A stretch of 64,000 nt of DNA from Halorussus amylolyticus. Its GTDB lineage: Archaea; Halobacteriota; Halobacteria; Halobacteriales; Haladaptataceae. Shown piece by piece: positions 1 through 7,773 of this stretch. The stretch spans positions 37,698-101,697 of the forward strand of contig NZ_ML974134.1 of the NCBI RefSeq assembly GCF_004143485.2, written 5' to 3'. The number at the start of each line of letters is the position of its first letter. The first letter of the stretch is position 1. A model generated the notes under the pieces. The model did no database searches and was not told the DNA's origin. It was given only the letters and a program-made list of their open reading frames with translations. The position numbers and the translations under genes are program-made.

Positions 1-60
1 CCCACCCCCCGGGGGTTATTGGGCGGGGGCGGGGCCGTCCCCGGGGGCCCCGCCCGCGAC
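1..60. other. suspect G/C homopolymer-rich window edge
   Basis: Runs of C6, G5 and repeated GGGG/CCCC blocks are unlike the rest of the window and resemble the block at 48570-48694, which breaks a reading frame. This may be low-quality contig-end sequence. The last codons of the gene ending at position 16 lie inside it. Confidence 0.4.
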
Positions 61-495
61 CGTCTCGGGGTCGAGTGGCGTCTCGGGAAACGCGGGGTTC
101 TCGCTCCACACGTCGCGCTCGAAGTGGTGAATCGCGGGGTCGTCGGGCGGGCCGCCGTAGGCGACCCGCTGGCCGCCCGGCGGAAGGTGATAGCCTCCGA
201 TGTCGTCGCGGGGGGCGACCGCGACGCGCGCGTCGCGGTCGCCCGACTCCCCGAATTCGGTTCGAGCGCCGAGCAGGGCCGCCCCGAGCAGGGCGAAAAT
301 CGCTTCCGGCGCGGGGTCGTCGGCGACCGCGACGGTCGCGTCCTCGTGGACGCCCACCCGCCGAAAGAAGTTGCCCGTCTTCCACGCGGTCGTGCAGAAT
401 CGGTGGTAGTCGTAGGCCCGATTTCCGCGCGGAGCGACGAGCGCGGGGTCGTCGCCTCTGCGCTCGCGCGCCACGAGGTCGCCGAGAGTTTCCAT
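16..495 (-). CDS. hypothetical protein with a weak acyl-CoA synthetase-like N-terminal segment
   Basis: I do not recognise a named function. The ATG at 495 gives a 159-residue acidic protein; the upstream in-frame ATG at 582 would add an Arg/Pro-rich leader unlike haloarchaeal proteins, so it was not used. Residues about 28-46 (YDYHRFCTTAWKTGNFFRR) and the following VAVADDPAPEAIF stretch resemble the N-terminal part of AMP-forming acyl-CoA synthetases. There is no Ser/Thr/Gly-rich AMP-binding loop, so ligase activity is not supported. The C-terminal codons fall in the suspect GC-rich block at the window edge, so the true end may differ. Confidence 0.6.
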   Translation of the reverse strand: METLGDLVARERRGDDPALVAPRGNRAYDYHRFCTTAWKTGNFFRRVGVHEDATVAVADDPAPEAIFALLGAALLGARTEFGESGDRDARVAVAPRDDIGGYHLPPGGQRVAYGGPPDDPAIHHFERDVWSENPAFPETPLDPETVAGGAPGDGPAPAQ

Positions 496-606
496 GCCCG
501 GCGGTTGGGGCGCCGGGAGAAAAGTCTCGCCGATTCGTTCCGGTCGGTCGCGTCGCTCACCTTCGGCTACGCGGCGTTGCACGCGGCAAAAAGCGGCGGA
601 CTCGGC

Positions 607-804
607 TCAGTTCGCGGGGACCGATTCGGCGACCTGCTCGGCTTCGTCGTCCTCTCCGCCCGACAGCAGCGTGCTGACCGCGACCGAGAGACCGGTCACG
701 ACGCCGATTTTCGTGCTAAACCGTTCACCACCGACCGCGCGGACGGCGAGCGTTGCGACGACGAACGCGACGATACCGCTTACGAGGCTCTTTTTGAAAC
801 CCAT
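607..804 (-). CDS. small membrane protein, function unknown
   Basis: This 65-residue protein has two hydrophobic segments (about residues 7-24 and 30-47) and an acidic tail (GGEDDEAEQVAES). A TTTTAGG-type TATA element lies about 26 nt upstream on the minus strand, fitting a leaderless transcript starting at the ATG at 804. The layout (short, two membrane spans, charged tail) is common in uncharacterised haloarchaeal proteins. No family was recognised. Confidence 0.6.
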   Translation of the reverse strand: MGFKKSLVSGIVAFVVATLAVRAVGGERFSTKIGVVTGLSVAVSTLLSGGEDDEAEQVAESVPAN

Positions 805-934
805 GTTCGATACTACGACACGTCACCTAAAAGAGGTACCGACGTTTCCCGGCGCGTGAGAGTGGCTGACGGGGGCGGTAGCTCGCCGGTCGAAAGAACT
901 GAAAAATCCGCGACTCGATTGTCGCGAAGTGCGC

Positions 935-3001
935 TTACTGCGGGCTGGGACTGCCGGTGCCCGACCGACCGACCTGCCGTTCGAGGGCGGAGCCGGTGAT
1001 GTTCTTGAGGCGGTCGACGAGCCCGTCCTTCTCGGGTTCGCCCGCGAGGGCGACTTCGAGGACTTCGCTGATGTGGCTGACGGGGATGATTTCGATTTGC
1101 TCCTCGTACTCGGCCTCTATCATCACGTCGTCCTCGTTGGCCTTCGGGATGATGACCCGGTCGAGACCCGCCTTCGCGGCGGCCTCGATTTTGTGGGTCA
1201 CGCCGCCGACCGGGAGCACGTCGCCCCGGACCGACAGCGACCCCGTCATCGCGAGGTCCTGCTCGACCGAGATTTCTTCGAGTGCGGAGATGACCGCCGC
1301 GGCCACCGTAATCGACGCCGAATCGCCGTCCACGCCCTGCTGGCCCGCCTGGACGAACTGGATGTGAACGTCCTTCTGGGAGATGTCCTCGTCGGAGAAC
1401 TTCTTGATGATAGCCGAGACGTTCTGGACGGACTCCTCGGCCATCTCCTTGAGCTGTCCGGTCGCGATGACGTTGCCCGGCCCCTGCGAGGGCGTGACTT
1501 CCGCCATCACGGGCAGGACGATACCCGAGTCTTCGCCCATGACCGCGAGACCGTTGACCCGACCGACGACGTCGCCTTGGTTGACGGTGAGTTCGTAGTC
1601 CTTGCGGCGCTCGATGTACTCGTCGGCGACCTGCTGTTCGATGGAGCGACTCCGGCGCTTGGCCTGAAGCACGTCCTTGCGCTCGGTCTGGGGTTTGTCC
1701 GCGGCGCGGGCGATGTCGCCCGCGACCCGGACGAGTCCGCCGAGGTCCCGAAGCTTGAGCGTGAGGTGGTCCTTCCGGCCCGACCGGCGCTGGGCTTCGA
1801 GGATGACCTCCTCGACCGCTTCCTGCGAGAAGTGGGGCAGGCGGCCGTCCTTCTCGACTTCTTGGGCGATGAACCGGGTGTACTTCCGGCGCATCTCGGC
1901 GGTGTCCTCGATGGTGTCGTCCATGTACACCTCGTACCCGTAGCCCTTGATGCGCGAGCGGAGCGCGGGGTGCATGTTCTCCATCGCGTCCATGTTCCCG
2001 GCCGCAATCATGATGAAGTCACACGGGACGGGTTCGGTCTGGACCATCGCGCCCGAGGAGCGCTCGGACTGGCCCGTAATCGAGAACTCGCCCTCCTGAA
2101 TCGCGGTCATCAGCTTCTGCTGGGTTCGGATGTCGAGCGTGTTGATTTCGTCCACGAACAGCACGCCCTTGTTGGCCTTGTGGATGGCCCCCGGTTCGAC
2201 GCGGTCGTGGCTCGGGGTCTCCATCCCGCCGGACTGGAACGGGTCGTGGCGCACGTCGCCGAGCAGCGCGCCCGCGTGGGCACCCGTGGCGTCCTCGAAC
2301 GGCGCGGTGGTCTGGTCGGCGGCGTTGACCAGCAGATTCGGAATCATCGCGTCGCTTCCCCGCGACCCGTAGCGGAACGCGAGGTAGACGACGGCGGCCG
2401 CGACGATTCCCAGCAGCGGTCGCCCCGCGATGAGGAGCGCGTACCCCACCACGACGGCGATGATGACCCACATCAGGAACGACCGCATCTGATTGCGCTT
2501 GCGGGCCTCTTCTTTGTGCGCGTCGATTATCTGTTCGCCCTTTCCTGCGGGGACGGTTCGAACCTTCGGCTCGTTGCCGTCGTCCGGGTTGTGGTAGACC
2601 AGCACGTCCTGCAAGTCCTCTTTCGGCAGCAGCTCGCTCATCGCCTTTGCGAGCATCGACTTGCCCGTGCCGGGCGTGCCAATCATCATCACGTGACGGC
2701 GCTGTTTCGCCGCCTTCTGGACGACGTCGCGTGCGTGGTCCTGTCCGATGACTTGGTCCACCAGTCGGTCCGGAATCTCGATTTCGTCGGTCGTCTCGAT
2801 GTCCAAGCCGCCGAGCAGGTCGCCCTCGGCGACCTCCTCGTCTACGATGTCGGGTGCGACATCGGTACCGAGGTCTTCGAACTCCGAGCCCCCCTGCTCG
2901 CGGGTCTGCTCCTCCTCGTGGGTTTGCTCCTGCTCGCGGGTCTGCTCCCGTTCGCGGGCTTTCTCCCTCGACGGAGCGTCGGTATCGGTATCGTTACTCA
3001 T
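935..3001 (-). CDS. lonB: membrane-anchored ATP-dependent protease LonB
   Basis: Archaeal LonB is an energy-dependent serine protease that degrades proteins at the inner face of the membrane and is essential in several haloarchaea. The 688-residue product shows Walker A GTPGTGKS (108-115), Walker B LFVDEIN (about 281-287), two membrane segments inserted in the AAA+ domain (about 175-193 and 196-210), and the Lon catalytic dyad Ser561 (GDSAS) and Lys604 (VTHK), 43 residues apart as in other Lon proteases. An N-terminal Glu/Arg/Gln repeat (residues 13-36) precedes the conserved start. A TATATCAG-like box sits 42-49 nt upstream of the ATG. Confidence 0.97.
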   Translation of the reverse strand: MSNDTDTDAPSREKAREREQTREQEQTHEEEQTREQGGSEFEDLGTDVAPDIVDEEVAEGDLLGGLDIETTDEIEIPDRLVDQVIGQDHARDVVQKAAKQRRHVMMIGTPGTGKSMLAKAMSELLPKEDLQDVLVYHNPDDGNEPKVRTVPAGKGEQIIDAHKEEARKRNQMRSFLMWVIIAVVVGYALLIAGRPLLGIVAAAVVYLAFRYGSRGSDAMIPNLLVNAADQTTAPFEDATGAHAGALLGDVRHDPFQSGGMETPSHDRVEPGAIHKANKGVLFVDEINTLDIRTQQKLMTAIQEGEFSITGQSERSSGAMVQTEPVPCDFIMIAAGNMDAMENMHPALRSRIKGYGYEVYMDDTIEDTAEMRRKYTRFIAQEVEKDGRLPHFSQEAVEEVILEAQRRSGRKDHLTLKLRDLGGLVRVAGDIARAADKPQTERKDVLQAKRRSRSIEQQVADEYIERRKDYELTVNQGDVVGRVNGLAVMGEDSGIVLPVMAEVTPSQGPGNVIATGQLKEMAEESVQNVSAIIKKFSDEDISQKDVHIQFVQAGQQGVDGDSASITVAAAVISALEEISVEQDLAMTGSLSVRGDVLPVGGVTHKIEAAAKAGLDRVIIPKANEDDVMIEAEYEEQIEIIPVSHISEVLEVALAGEPEKDGLVDRLKNITGSALERQVGRSGTGSPSPQ

Positions 3002-3142
3002 AGAACTGTCCTGTACGTATCCGAATGGAGGGCAGGAGAACTGATATACTTTCTCCCTCCGACTTTGCGGAGCCGTGTGGCTTCATTCGCCCTGAGACGC
3101 CCCGAAACGAGTGTTTCGGCCGAATACCGCGACTCGCCACCC

Positions 3143-3150
3143 TTATAAAA
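3143..3150 (+). promoter_or_regulatory. TATA box of nadM
   Basis: TTATAAAA ends 22 nt before the nadM ATG at 3172. This spacing predicts a transcript starting at or next to the start codon and supports that start over upstream in-frame codons. Confidence 0.75.
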
Positions 3151-3171
3151 CCTCCCCGCGCAACGTCACGT

Positions 3172-3690
3172 ATGACCCGCGGGTTCTACATCGGGCGGTT
3201 CCAACCCTACCACAACGGCCACCACAACGTGGTCCAGAGCATCGCCGAGGACGTGGACGAACTCGTCCTCGGCATCGGGAGCGCCGGGGACTCACACAGC
3301 CAGCACGACCCGTTCACGGCGGGCGAGCGCATCATGATGATAACCAAGTCGCTGGTCGATTCGGACCTCGTGACCTACGCAGTTCCCATCGAGGACCTGG
3401 ACCGAAACTCGGTCTGGGTCAGCCACGTCCAGAGCATGAGTCCGGACTTCGACGTGGCGTACTCCAACAACCCCCTCGTCATCCAACTGTTCAAGGAGGC
3501 GGGCGTCGAGGTTCACCAATCCCCGATGTTCAACCGCCACGTCTTGGAGGGGACCGAGGTCCGCGAGCGCATGATAGACGGCAAAGACTGGGAGCGCCTC
3601 GTCCCCGACCCGGTGGTGGACGTAATCGGGGAAATCGACGGCATCGAGCGCATCCAGCGCGTGAGCGACTCGGACAGCAACGGGGAGTAG
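3172..3690 (+). CDS. nadM: nicotinamide-nucleotide adenylyltransferase, archaeal type
   Basis: NadM adenylates NMN to NAD+ in the cytoplasm. The 172-residue length is typical. The N-terminus carries the nucleotidyltransferase signature GRFQPYHNGHHNVV, in which the HxGH histidines bind ATP phosphates. The reading frame is open upstream to 3025, but the conserved N-terminus and the TATA box at 3143-3150 fix the start at 3172. It is divergent from lonB, with about 170 bp between the two start codons. Confidence 0.96.
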   Translation: MTRGFYIGRFQPYHNGHHNVVQSIAEDVDELVLGIGSAGDSHSQHDPFTAGERIMMITKSLVDSDLVTYAVPIEDLDRNSVWVSHVQSMSPDFDVAYSNNPLVIQLFKEAGVEVHQSPMFNRHVLEGTEVRERMIDGKDWERLVPDPVVDVIGEIDGIERIQRVSDSDSNGE

Positions 3691-3720
3691 ACGGGGTTCG
3701 TAGGGGCACCGACCAGTGAA

Positions 3721-3825
3721 CTCGGCGCGCGAGAAACGCGCGAGGGACGACTGAGCGACCGGAGGGAGTGAGGGAGTCGGCTGGGGAGGACGTGGCCGTC
3801 GCGGTTGCGGTGCGGTTCTTCTAGG
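3721..3825 (-). repeat. dispersed structured repeat, family A, partial copy (reverse)
   Basis: Read on the minus strand this gives the family A boxes in order: ACCGCAACCGCGACGGCCAC, CCTCCCCAGCCGACT, then CCCTCGCGCG followed by a CGCGCG/CGCGCG hairpin with loop TTTCT. The CAGCACGCGCC box found downstream in other copies is missing. It faces the forward copy at 3909 across a 16-bp inverted repeat, so the two copies form a large imperfect palindrome between nadM and the next gene. Confidence 0.7.
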
Positions 3826-3829
3826 TGAC

Positions 3830-3902
3830 GTGTGAGCAGGACGCTTCTGTGTCGTCTACAATCTATAACCTTACATTCACCATCAGAGCGTCCTGCTCAC
3901 AC
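3830..3902. repeat. 16-bp perfect inverted repeat between two family A copies
   Basis: GTGTGAGCAGGACGCT at 3830-3845 is exactly complementary to 3887-3902, with a 41-nt A/T-richer spacer. The arms could pair as a long hairpin. The GTGAGCAGGA core resembles the conserved loop of the tRNA-trailing elements at 32385-32393 and 36257-36265. No coding potential is seen. Confidence 0.8.
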
Positions 3903-3908
3903 TCCACA

Positions 3909-4065
3909 AATGAGAAACCGCGACGGCCACACCCTCCCCAACCGACTGCGGTCCTCGGTCGTCGCTCCGCTTCTCCCTGCGGTCCTCATCCCTCGCGCGA
4001 AGAAGGCGGGACGCCAAACTGCGGCGTCCCGCCAGCACGCGCCGGAAGACGAGCCGCGTCTTCCG
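3909..4065 (+). repeat. dispersed structured repeat, family A, copy 1 (forward)
   Basis: Conserved boxes are CCGCGACGGCCACA, CCTCCCCAACCGACTGCGGT, CCTCGCGCG and CAGCACGCGCCGG. The hairpin between the last two boxes pairs GGCGGGACGCC (4005-4015) with 4023-4033 around loop AAACTGC. A second hairpin pairs CGGAAGAC (4043-4050) with GTCTTCCG (4058-4065). Similar sequence continues to about 4165, including a GTCGGACC/GGTCCGAC palindrome near 4082. The other copies are at 7774, 17340 (reverse) and 24294. Confidence 0.8.
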
Positions 4066-4233
4066 AGCCTGCGCTCGCACCGTCGGACCACGGTCCGACG
4101 AGCCTGCACTCGCTTCGCTCGCGCAGACGCTGAGTGGGTTGTTCCACCGGTTGGGATGAGTCGAACGTTTCCCGAAGCACTACCCCCGGATTCGAACTCA
4201 ACCTTTTACACGAAGTCGTACCAACGCTCGCCC

Positions 4234-5052
4234 ATGATAACGCTCGCCTCGGACTTCGGGACGCCCTACCCCGCCGCGATGAAGGGCGTGATACTCCAGC
4301 GAACCGACGCCCGACTCGTGGACGTCGCTCACGACTTCCCCCGCCAAGACGTGCGAACCGCGGCGTTCTGGCTCCGGGAGGTCCTGCCGTACTTCCCGCC
4401 CGCCGTCCACCTCGTCGTGGTGGACCCCGGCGTGGGAACCGACCGCGCCGCGCTCGCGGTTCGGGCGGGCGACCACGCGCTCGTCGGCCCCGACAACGGG
4501 GTTCTGCTCCCGGCGGCCCGCGCGCTGGCGTCGCCCGCAGACGCGGGCGACGCCAGCGCGACGGATACGAGCGCGACTGATGCCGAAATCGAGGTGTTCG
4601 AAGTCGAGTACGAGGACGCGGAAACTGCGAGCACCACCTTCCACGGCCGGGACGTGTTCGCGCCCGCGGCGGCCGACGTTCACGAGGCGGGCGTCGAGTC
4701 GCTCGAAGAATTGGACCGCGTCGTTCCGCGACAAGACTTCGCGGACCTCCGATTTCCGGCCCCCGACCTCGACGCCGAAACCGAGGAGAACTCCGCAATC
4801 GGCGAAGTCCTCGTGGTCGATGGCTTCGGAAACGTCGTCACGAATCTCCCCGGCGACCTGCTCGCGGGCCGCGAGCAGGTCGCCGTGAACGGAGAGAGAA
4901 GTCCGGTCGCTCGCGCCTACGCGGCGGTCGAACCCGGCGACCGCCTCGTCACGGTCGGGAGCCACGGCAACGTCGAACTCGCGGTGAATCGGGGCCGGGG
5001 CGACGAGGCGTTCGGCCTCTCGGTCGGCGACGAAGTCCGGGTGACGTGGTAA
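4234..5052 (+). CDS. SAM hydroxide adenosyltransferase (DUF62 family)
   Basis: Members of this family hydrolyse S-adenosylmethionine to adenosine and methionine; relatives include the halogenating fluorinase and chlorinase. The 272-residue product shows the family landmarks: N-terminal TLASDFG, VVDPGVGTD, GPDNGVLLP, and a C-terminal domain with DGFGNVVTN and VGSHGNVELA. An Ala/Asp/Thr-rich linker (about residues 100-116) separates the two halves. The ATG at 4234 is preceded by a TTTTAC element about 26 nt upstream. The frame is open far upstream, but only through repeat sequence. The gene overlaps the next by seven bases. Confidence 0.9.
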   Translation: MITLASDFGTPYPAAMKGVILQRTDARLVDVAHDFPRQDVRTAAFWLREVLPYFPPAVHLVVVDPGVGTDRAALAVRAGDHALVGPDNGVLLPAARALASPADAGDASATDTSATDAEIEVFEVEYEDAETASTTFHGRDVFAPAAADVHEAGVESLEELDRVVPRQDFADLRFPAPDLDAETEENSAIGEVLVVDGFGNVVTNLPGDLLAGREQVAVNGERSPVARAYAAVEPGDRLVTVGSHGNVELAVNRGRGDEAFGLSVGDEVRVTW

Positions 5053-5663
5053 CCGTGGAAATCGACGCCTTCGGGGTGATGAACGTCGTCGGCCTGCTCG
5101 CGTTCGCGGTCGTCGGGTCGCTCCGGGCCATCGACGCCGACTTCGACGTGCTCGGGGTCGCAGTCTTGGGCGTGATGACCGCGCTCGGCGGCGGCGTCAC
5201 CCGCGACCTGCTGGTGAACACCGTGCCGGTGGCGCTCCGCTCGACGACCGACGTGAGCGTCGCGCTACTCGGCGTCGTCGCGGGAATCGCGCTCGCACAC
5301 CTCGGCGACGACCTGACCGACCACTCCGTGGTGCTGCTGCCCGACGCGGTCGGTCTCGCGGCGTTCGCGACGACCGGGGCGCTGGTCGCGGCAGACGCCG
5401 GACTCACGGCGTTCGGCGTGGTCACGCTCGCCACCATCACCGGGGTCGGCGGCGGACTGGTGAGCGACATCCTCCTCCAACAGGTCCCGTTCGTCCTCGT
5501 GGAGGACTTCTACGCGACCTGCGCGATACTCGGCGGCGTCGTGTTCTGGGCGGTGACTGCGGCGGGCGTCGGCGACGGAATCGGAGCGGGAGTGTGCGCC
5601 GCATTCGTGTTCGTCCTCCGTCTGCTTGCGATTCGCTACGAGTGGGAACTCCCGACCGTCTGA
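5046..5663 (+). CDS. trimeric intracellular cation (TRIC) channel family protein, UPF0126
   Basis: This 205-residue, very hydrophobic protein consists of a tandem repeat of three-helix units. Each unit has the family glycine signature: VMTALGGGVTRD in the first half and ITGVGGGLVSD in the second. Prokaryotic TRIC homologues conduct K+/Na+ across the cytoplasmic membrane. The start is GTG at 5046, overlapping the stop of the upstream SAM enzyme; GTG at 5055 is an alternative. The two genes are probably cotranscribed. The TGA stop (5661-5663) is the triplet duplicated by the 107-bp element that follows immediately. Confidence 0.88.
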   Translation: MVTVEIDAFGVMNVVGLLAFAVVGSLRAIDADFDVLGVAVLGVMTALGGGVTRDLLVNTVPVALRSTTDVSVALLGVVAGIALAHLGDDLTDHSVVLLPDAVGLAAFATTGALVAADAGLTAFGVVTLATITGVGGGLVSDILLQQVPFVLVEDFYATCAILGGVVFWAVTAAGVGDGIGAGVCAAFVFVLRLLAIRYEWELPTV

Positions 5664-5773
5664 TAGTGATTGCTGTGCGTATTTTCAGCACTTCCCAGAA
5701 ATTCTATGTATCGAGGGCCGAATCCGTCGAGCCGTGACTGCCTCCCGGTAGGGAGTCACAGCAATCACTATGA
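5661..5773. mobile_element. 107-bp terminal-inverted-repeat element 1 with TGA duplications
   Basis: The element proper is 5664-5770. TAGTGATTGCTGTG (5664-5677) is exactly complementary to 5757-5770. TGA flanks both sides (5661-5663 and 5771-5773), as expected of a 3-bp target duplication, and the left TGA is the stop codon of the upstream gene. An inner hairpin GTGACT/AGTCAC lies near the right end. No ORF is present. Two more elements of the same length occur at 58855-58961 and 59719-59825. It looks like a MITE; the parent insertion sequence is unknown. Confidence 0.8.
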
Positions 5774-5830
5774 GTTTGACGCGACGCGAGGCGGTACCTC
5801 GGACGTGCCGAAGACCGGGTGAAAAAACGA

Positions 5831-6109
5831 CTATCGCTCGGCGTCGGGGTTGCGTTCGGCGTCGCGTCGGGCGGCCACCGTCACGAGACCGAACAGAAGT
5901 GCGAGGACCCCCGCGGTCGCCGCCATCCCGAACGCCGCCATCGAGACGGGCGTCATCTCGAACAGGACGACGCCCGCGATTTCCATCGGCACCTCGCGCT
6001 CCTGTCCGCTCGCGCCCACGACCGCGCCGAGCAGTCCCGCGAGCGCGACCACGACCACCGCCGCGCCCGCGAGGAAGGGTCGGCCCGAGACTTCCGATGC
6101 CTGAGTCAC
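5831..6109 (-). CDS. two-span membrane protein, function unknown
   Basis: The product is 92 residues with hydrophobic segments at about 13-33 and 45-78 and a charged Arg/Asp/Glu tail. The segment GVVLFEMTPVSMAAFGMAA looks like a conserved haloarchaeal motif, but I cannot attach a function. It is convergent with the TRIC gene across the 107-bp element and sits just downstream of pyrF on the same strand with an 80-bp gap, so cotranscription with pyrF is possible. Confidence 0.65.
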   Translation of the reverse strand: MTQASEVSGRPFLAGAAVVVVALAGLLGAVVGASGQEREVPMEIAGVVLFEMTPVSMAAFGMAATAGVLALLFGLVTVAARRDAERNPDAER

Positions 6110-6191
6110 GGTCAGTCGTTGGCGCTCGTCCCGATTAGTGCTATCGGTACGGGGTCGGGCGCTCTCTCGGCGATAGGCGTTCAGTCATCCC

Positions 6192-7013
6192 TCACCGGTA
6201 CTCGTTCAGTCGAGCTTTCAGGTCGGCGGCCGCTTCGCCCGCCGCCTCGTCGAAGTCTAAGTCCGAGTCCTCGCCCGCAAAAATGATGCCTCGCGTGGAG
6301 TTGACGAGTCCCGCGCCGCTCGTGTCCCCCGCCGGGGTCGCCGCGGTCGCATATCTCGCGGCGGCTTCGGTGTCGCCGCCCTGTGCGCCGACCCCGGGCA
6401 CGAGGAACGGGAGGTCGGGAACGCGCTCGCGGACCGCCCGGAGTTCGTCAGGCGTGGTCGCGCCGACGACGAGACCCACGTTGTCGTTGTCGTTCCACTC
6501 GCTCGCGAGGTCGGCGACTCGCTCGTAGACCAGTTGACCGGAGGCGAGTTCGAGGTTCTGCACGTCCGCGCCGCCGGGGTTCGAGGTGCGACAGAGGAGG
6601 AAACAGCCAGCGTCCTCGCGGTCGAGAAACGGCGCGAGCGAGTCCCGGCCGAGGAAGGGGTTGAGTGTGATGGCGTCCACCCGGTCGAGAATCTTCGCGT
6701 ACTGTCGCGAGGTGTTTCCGATGTCGGCGCGCTTGGCGTCGAGCAGGACCGGAACGCCCTGTTCTCGGGCGTACGCCACCGTCTTCTCCAAGGCGTGCCA
6801 GCCGTCGGGGTCCTCGTAGAACGCGGCGTTGGGCTTGAATACGGCGGCGTGCTCGGCGGTCGCGTCGATGATTCGGCGATTGAACGCCCATCGCGGGAGG
6901 TCGGCGGCGGCGACTTCGTCGGGAAGGCGGTCGGTGTCGGGGTCGAGACCCACCGAGACGATGCTGTCGATATCGGCGATGCGGTCGGCGAGCCGGCCGA
7001 AGAACGCGGTCAT
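6192..7013 (-). CDS. pyrF: orotidine 5'-phosphate decarboxylase
   Basis: PyrF decarboxylates OMP to UMP, the last step of de novo pyrimidine synthesis. The 273-residue product has the catalytic motif LDAKRADIGNT (Lys and Asp catalytic cluster) and a phosphate-binding C-terminal STRGIIFAG. The length and the long form with CRTSNPGG match the archaeal/mycobacterial-type subgroup. ATG 7013 (MTAFFGRLADRI) was preferred over ATG 7031, which adds six residues before the conserved start. Confidence 0.95.
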   Translation of the reverse strand: MTAFFGRLADRIADIDSIVSVGLDPDTDRLPDEVAAADLPRWAFNRRIIDATAEHAAVFKPNAAFYEDPDGWHALEKTVAYAREQGVPVLLDAKRADIGNTSRQYAKILDRVDAITLNPFLGRDSLAPFLDREDAGCFLLCRTSNPGGADVQNLELASGQLVYERVADLASEWNDNDNVGLVVGATTPDELRAVRERVPDLPFLVPGVGAQGGDTEAAARYATAATPAGDTSGAGLVNSTRGIIFAGEDSDLDFDEAAGEAAADLKARLNEYR

Positions 7014-7239
7014 CAGCGTAACTTCTGCCACCGCGGATACAAAGCTTGCGTCACGCGACGCGGCGACGTAGTCGGAGGGGACGGGACGACCCCTCCCGAG
7101 CGTGACGAGTCGCTTTCGAATCGGTTTCCAACACGGGGGCGAGCGCGGTTCGTCCCGAGACGTGTCACCTCATTCGGACACGTGCAAACCGTTTTCCGAT
7201 TCGGAAGGTATTTTTTCCCGTATCGTAAATACTCTCCCA

Positions 7240-7668
7240 ATGAGCACCCAATCGACACAGGACAGGATTCTCGCGGTCCTCGAACAGGACGCCCAGGCGT
7301 CCTACGCCGAGATTGCCGACCGGGCGAACGTCTCGAAGCCCACGGTCCGGAAGTACATCGACAAACTCGAAGACGAGGGCGTCATCGTCGGCTACTCCGC
7401 CGAGGTCGACCCGAAGAAGCTGTCGAGTCAGAGCATCGCGCTGGTCGGCATGGACGTGGCGAGCGAGCAGTACGTCGAGGCCACGCGCGCGCTCAAGGAC
7501 TTAGACGACATCGAGACGCTGTACACGTCGAGCGGCGACCACATGCTGATGGCCGAGGTCCGCGCCGAGGACGGCGACGCGGTCGGCGAGGTCATCAGCG
7601 AGAAGATACTCGAAATCGAGGGCGTGACCGCGGCTCACCCGTCGTTTCTCCAGGAACGCCTGAAGTGA
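7240..7668 (+). CDS. Lrp/AsnC family transcriptional regulator
   Basis: This 142-residue protein has an N-terminal helix-turn-helix (about residues 6-50; YAEIADRANVSKPTVRKYI) and a C-terminal RAM/AsnC ligand-binding domain with the typical GDHMLMAEVRAED strand. Such proteins are octameric amino-acid-sensing regulators. The ATG at 7240 is supported by an A/T-rich TATTTTTT element about 26 nt upstream; the 46-codon upstream extension is not conserved-looking. The next 300 bp are non-coding and contain a family A repeat. Confidence 0.9.
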   Translation: MSTQSTQDRILAVLEQDAQASYAEIADRANVSKPTVRKYIDKLEDEGVIVGYSAEVDPKKLSSQSIALVGMDVASEQYVEATRALKDLDDIETLYTSSGDHMLMAEVRAEDGDAVGEVISEKILEIEGVTAAHPSFLQERLK

Positions 7669-7773
7669 CGAGTAGGGGATGGAGGGGTCGTTCGGAGGGT
7701 CAGATTAGGAGTCTCGAACGCTCTCGGTCGTACTCTCTTCTGTCGTACTAGACGATCACTTTCATATCGAGAC

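Noticed and set aside
929-3148. Long forward frame opposite lonB
   Set aside because: It mirrors lonB codon structure on the other strand and encodes low-complexity Asp/Arg/Leu repeats; LonB is unmistakable.
3832-4233. N-terminal extension of the SAM hydroxide adenosyltransferase frame
   Set aside because: The extra 134 codons run through the family A repeat and its inverted repeat, are Arg/Pro-rich, and lie upstream of the TATA element next to ATG 4234.
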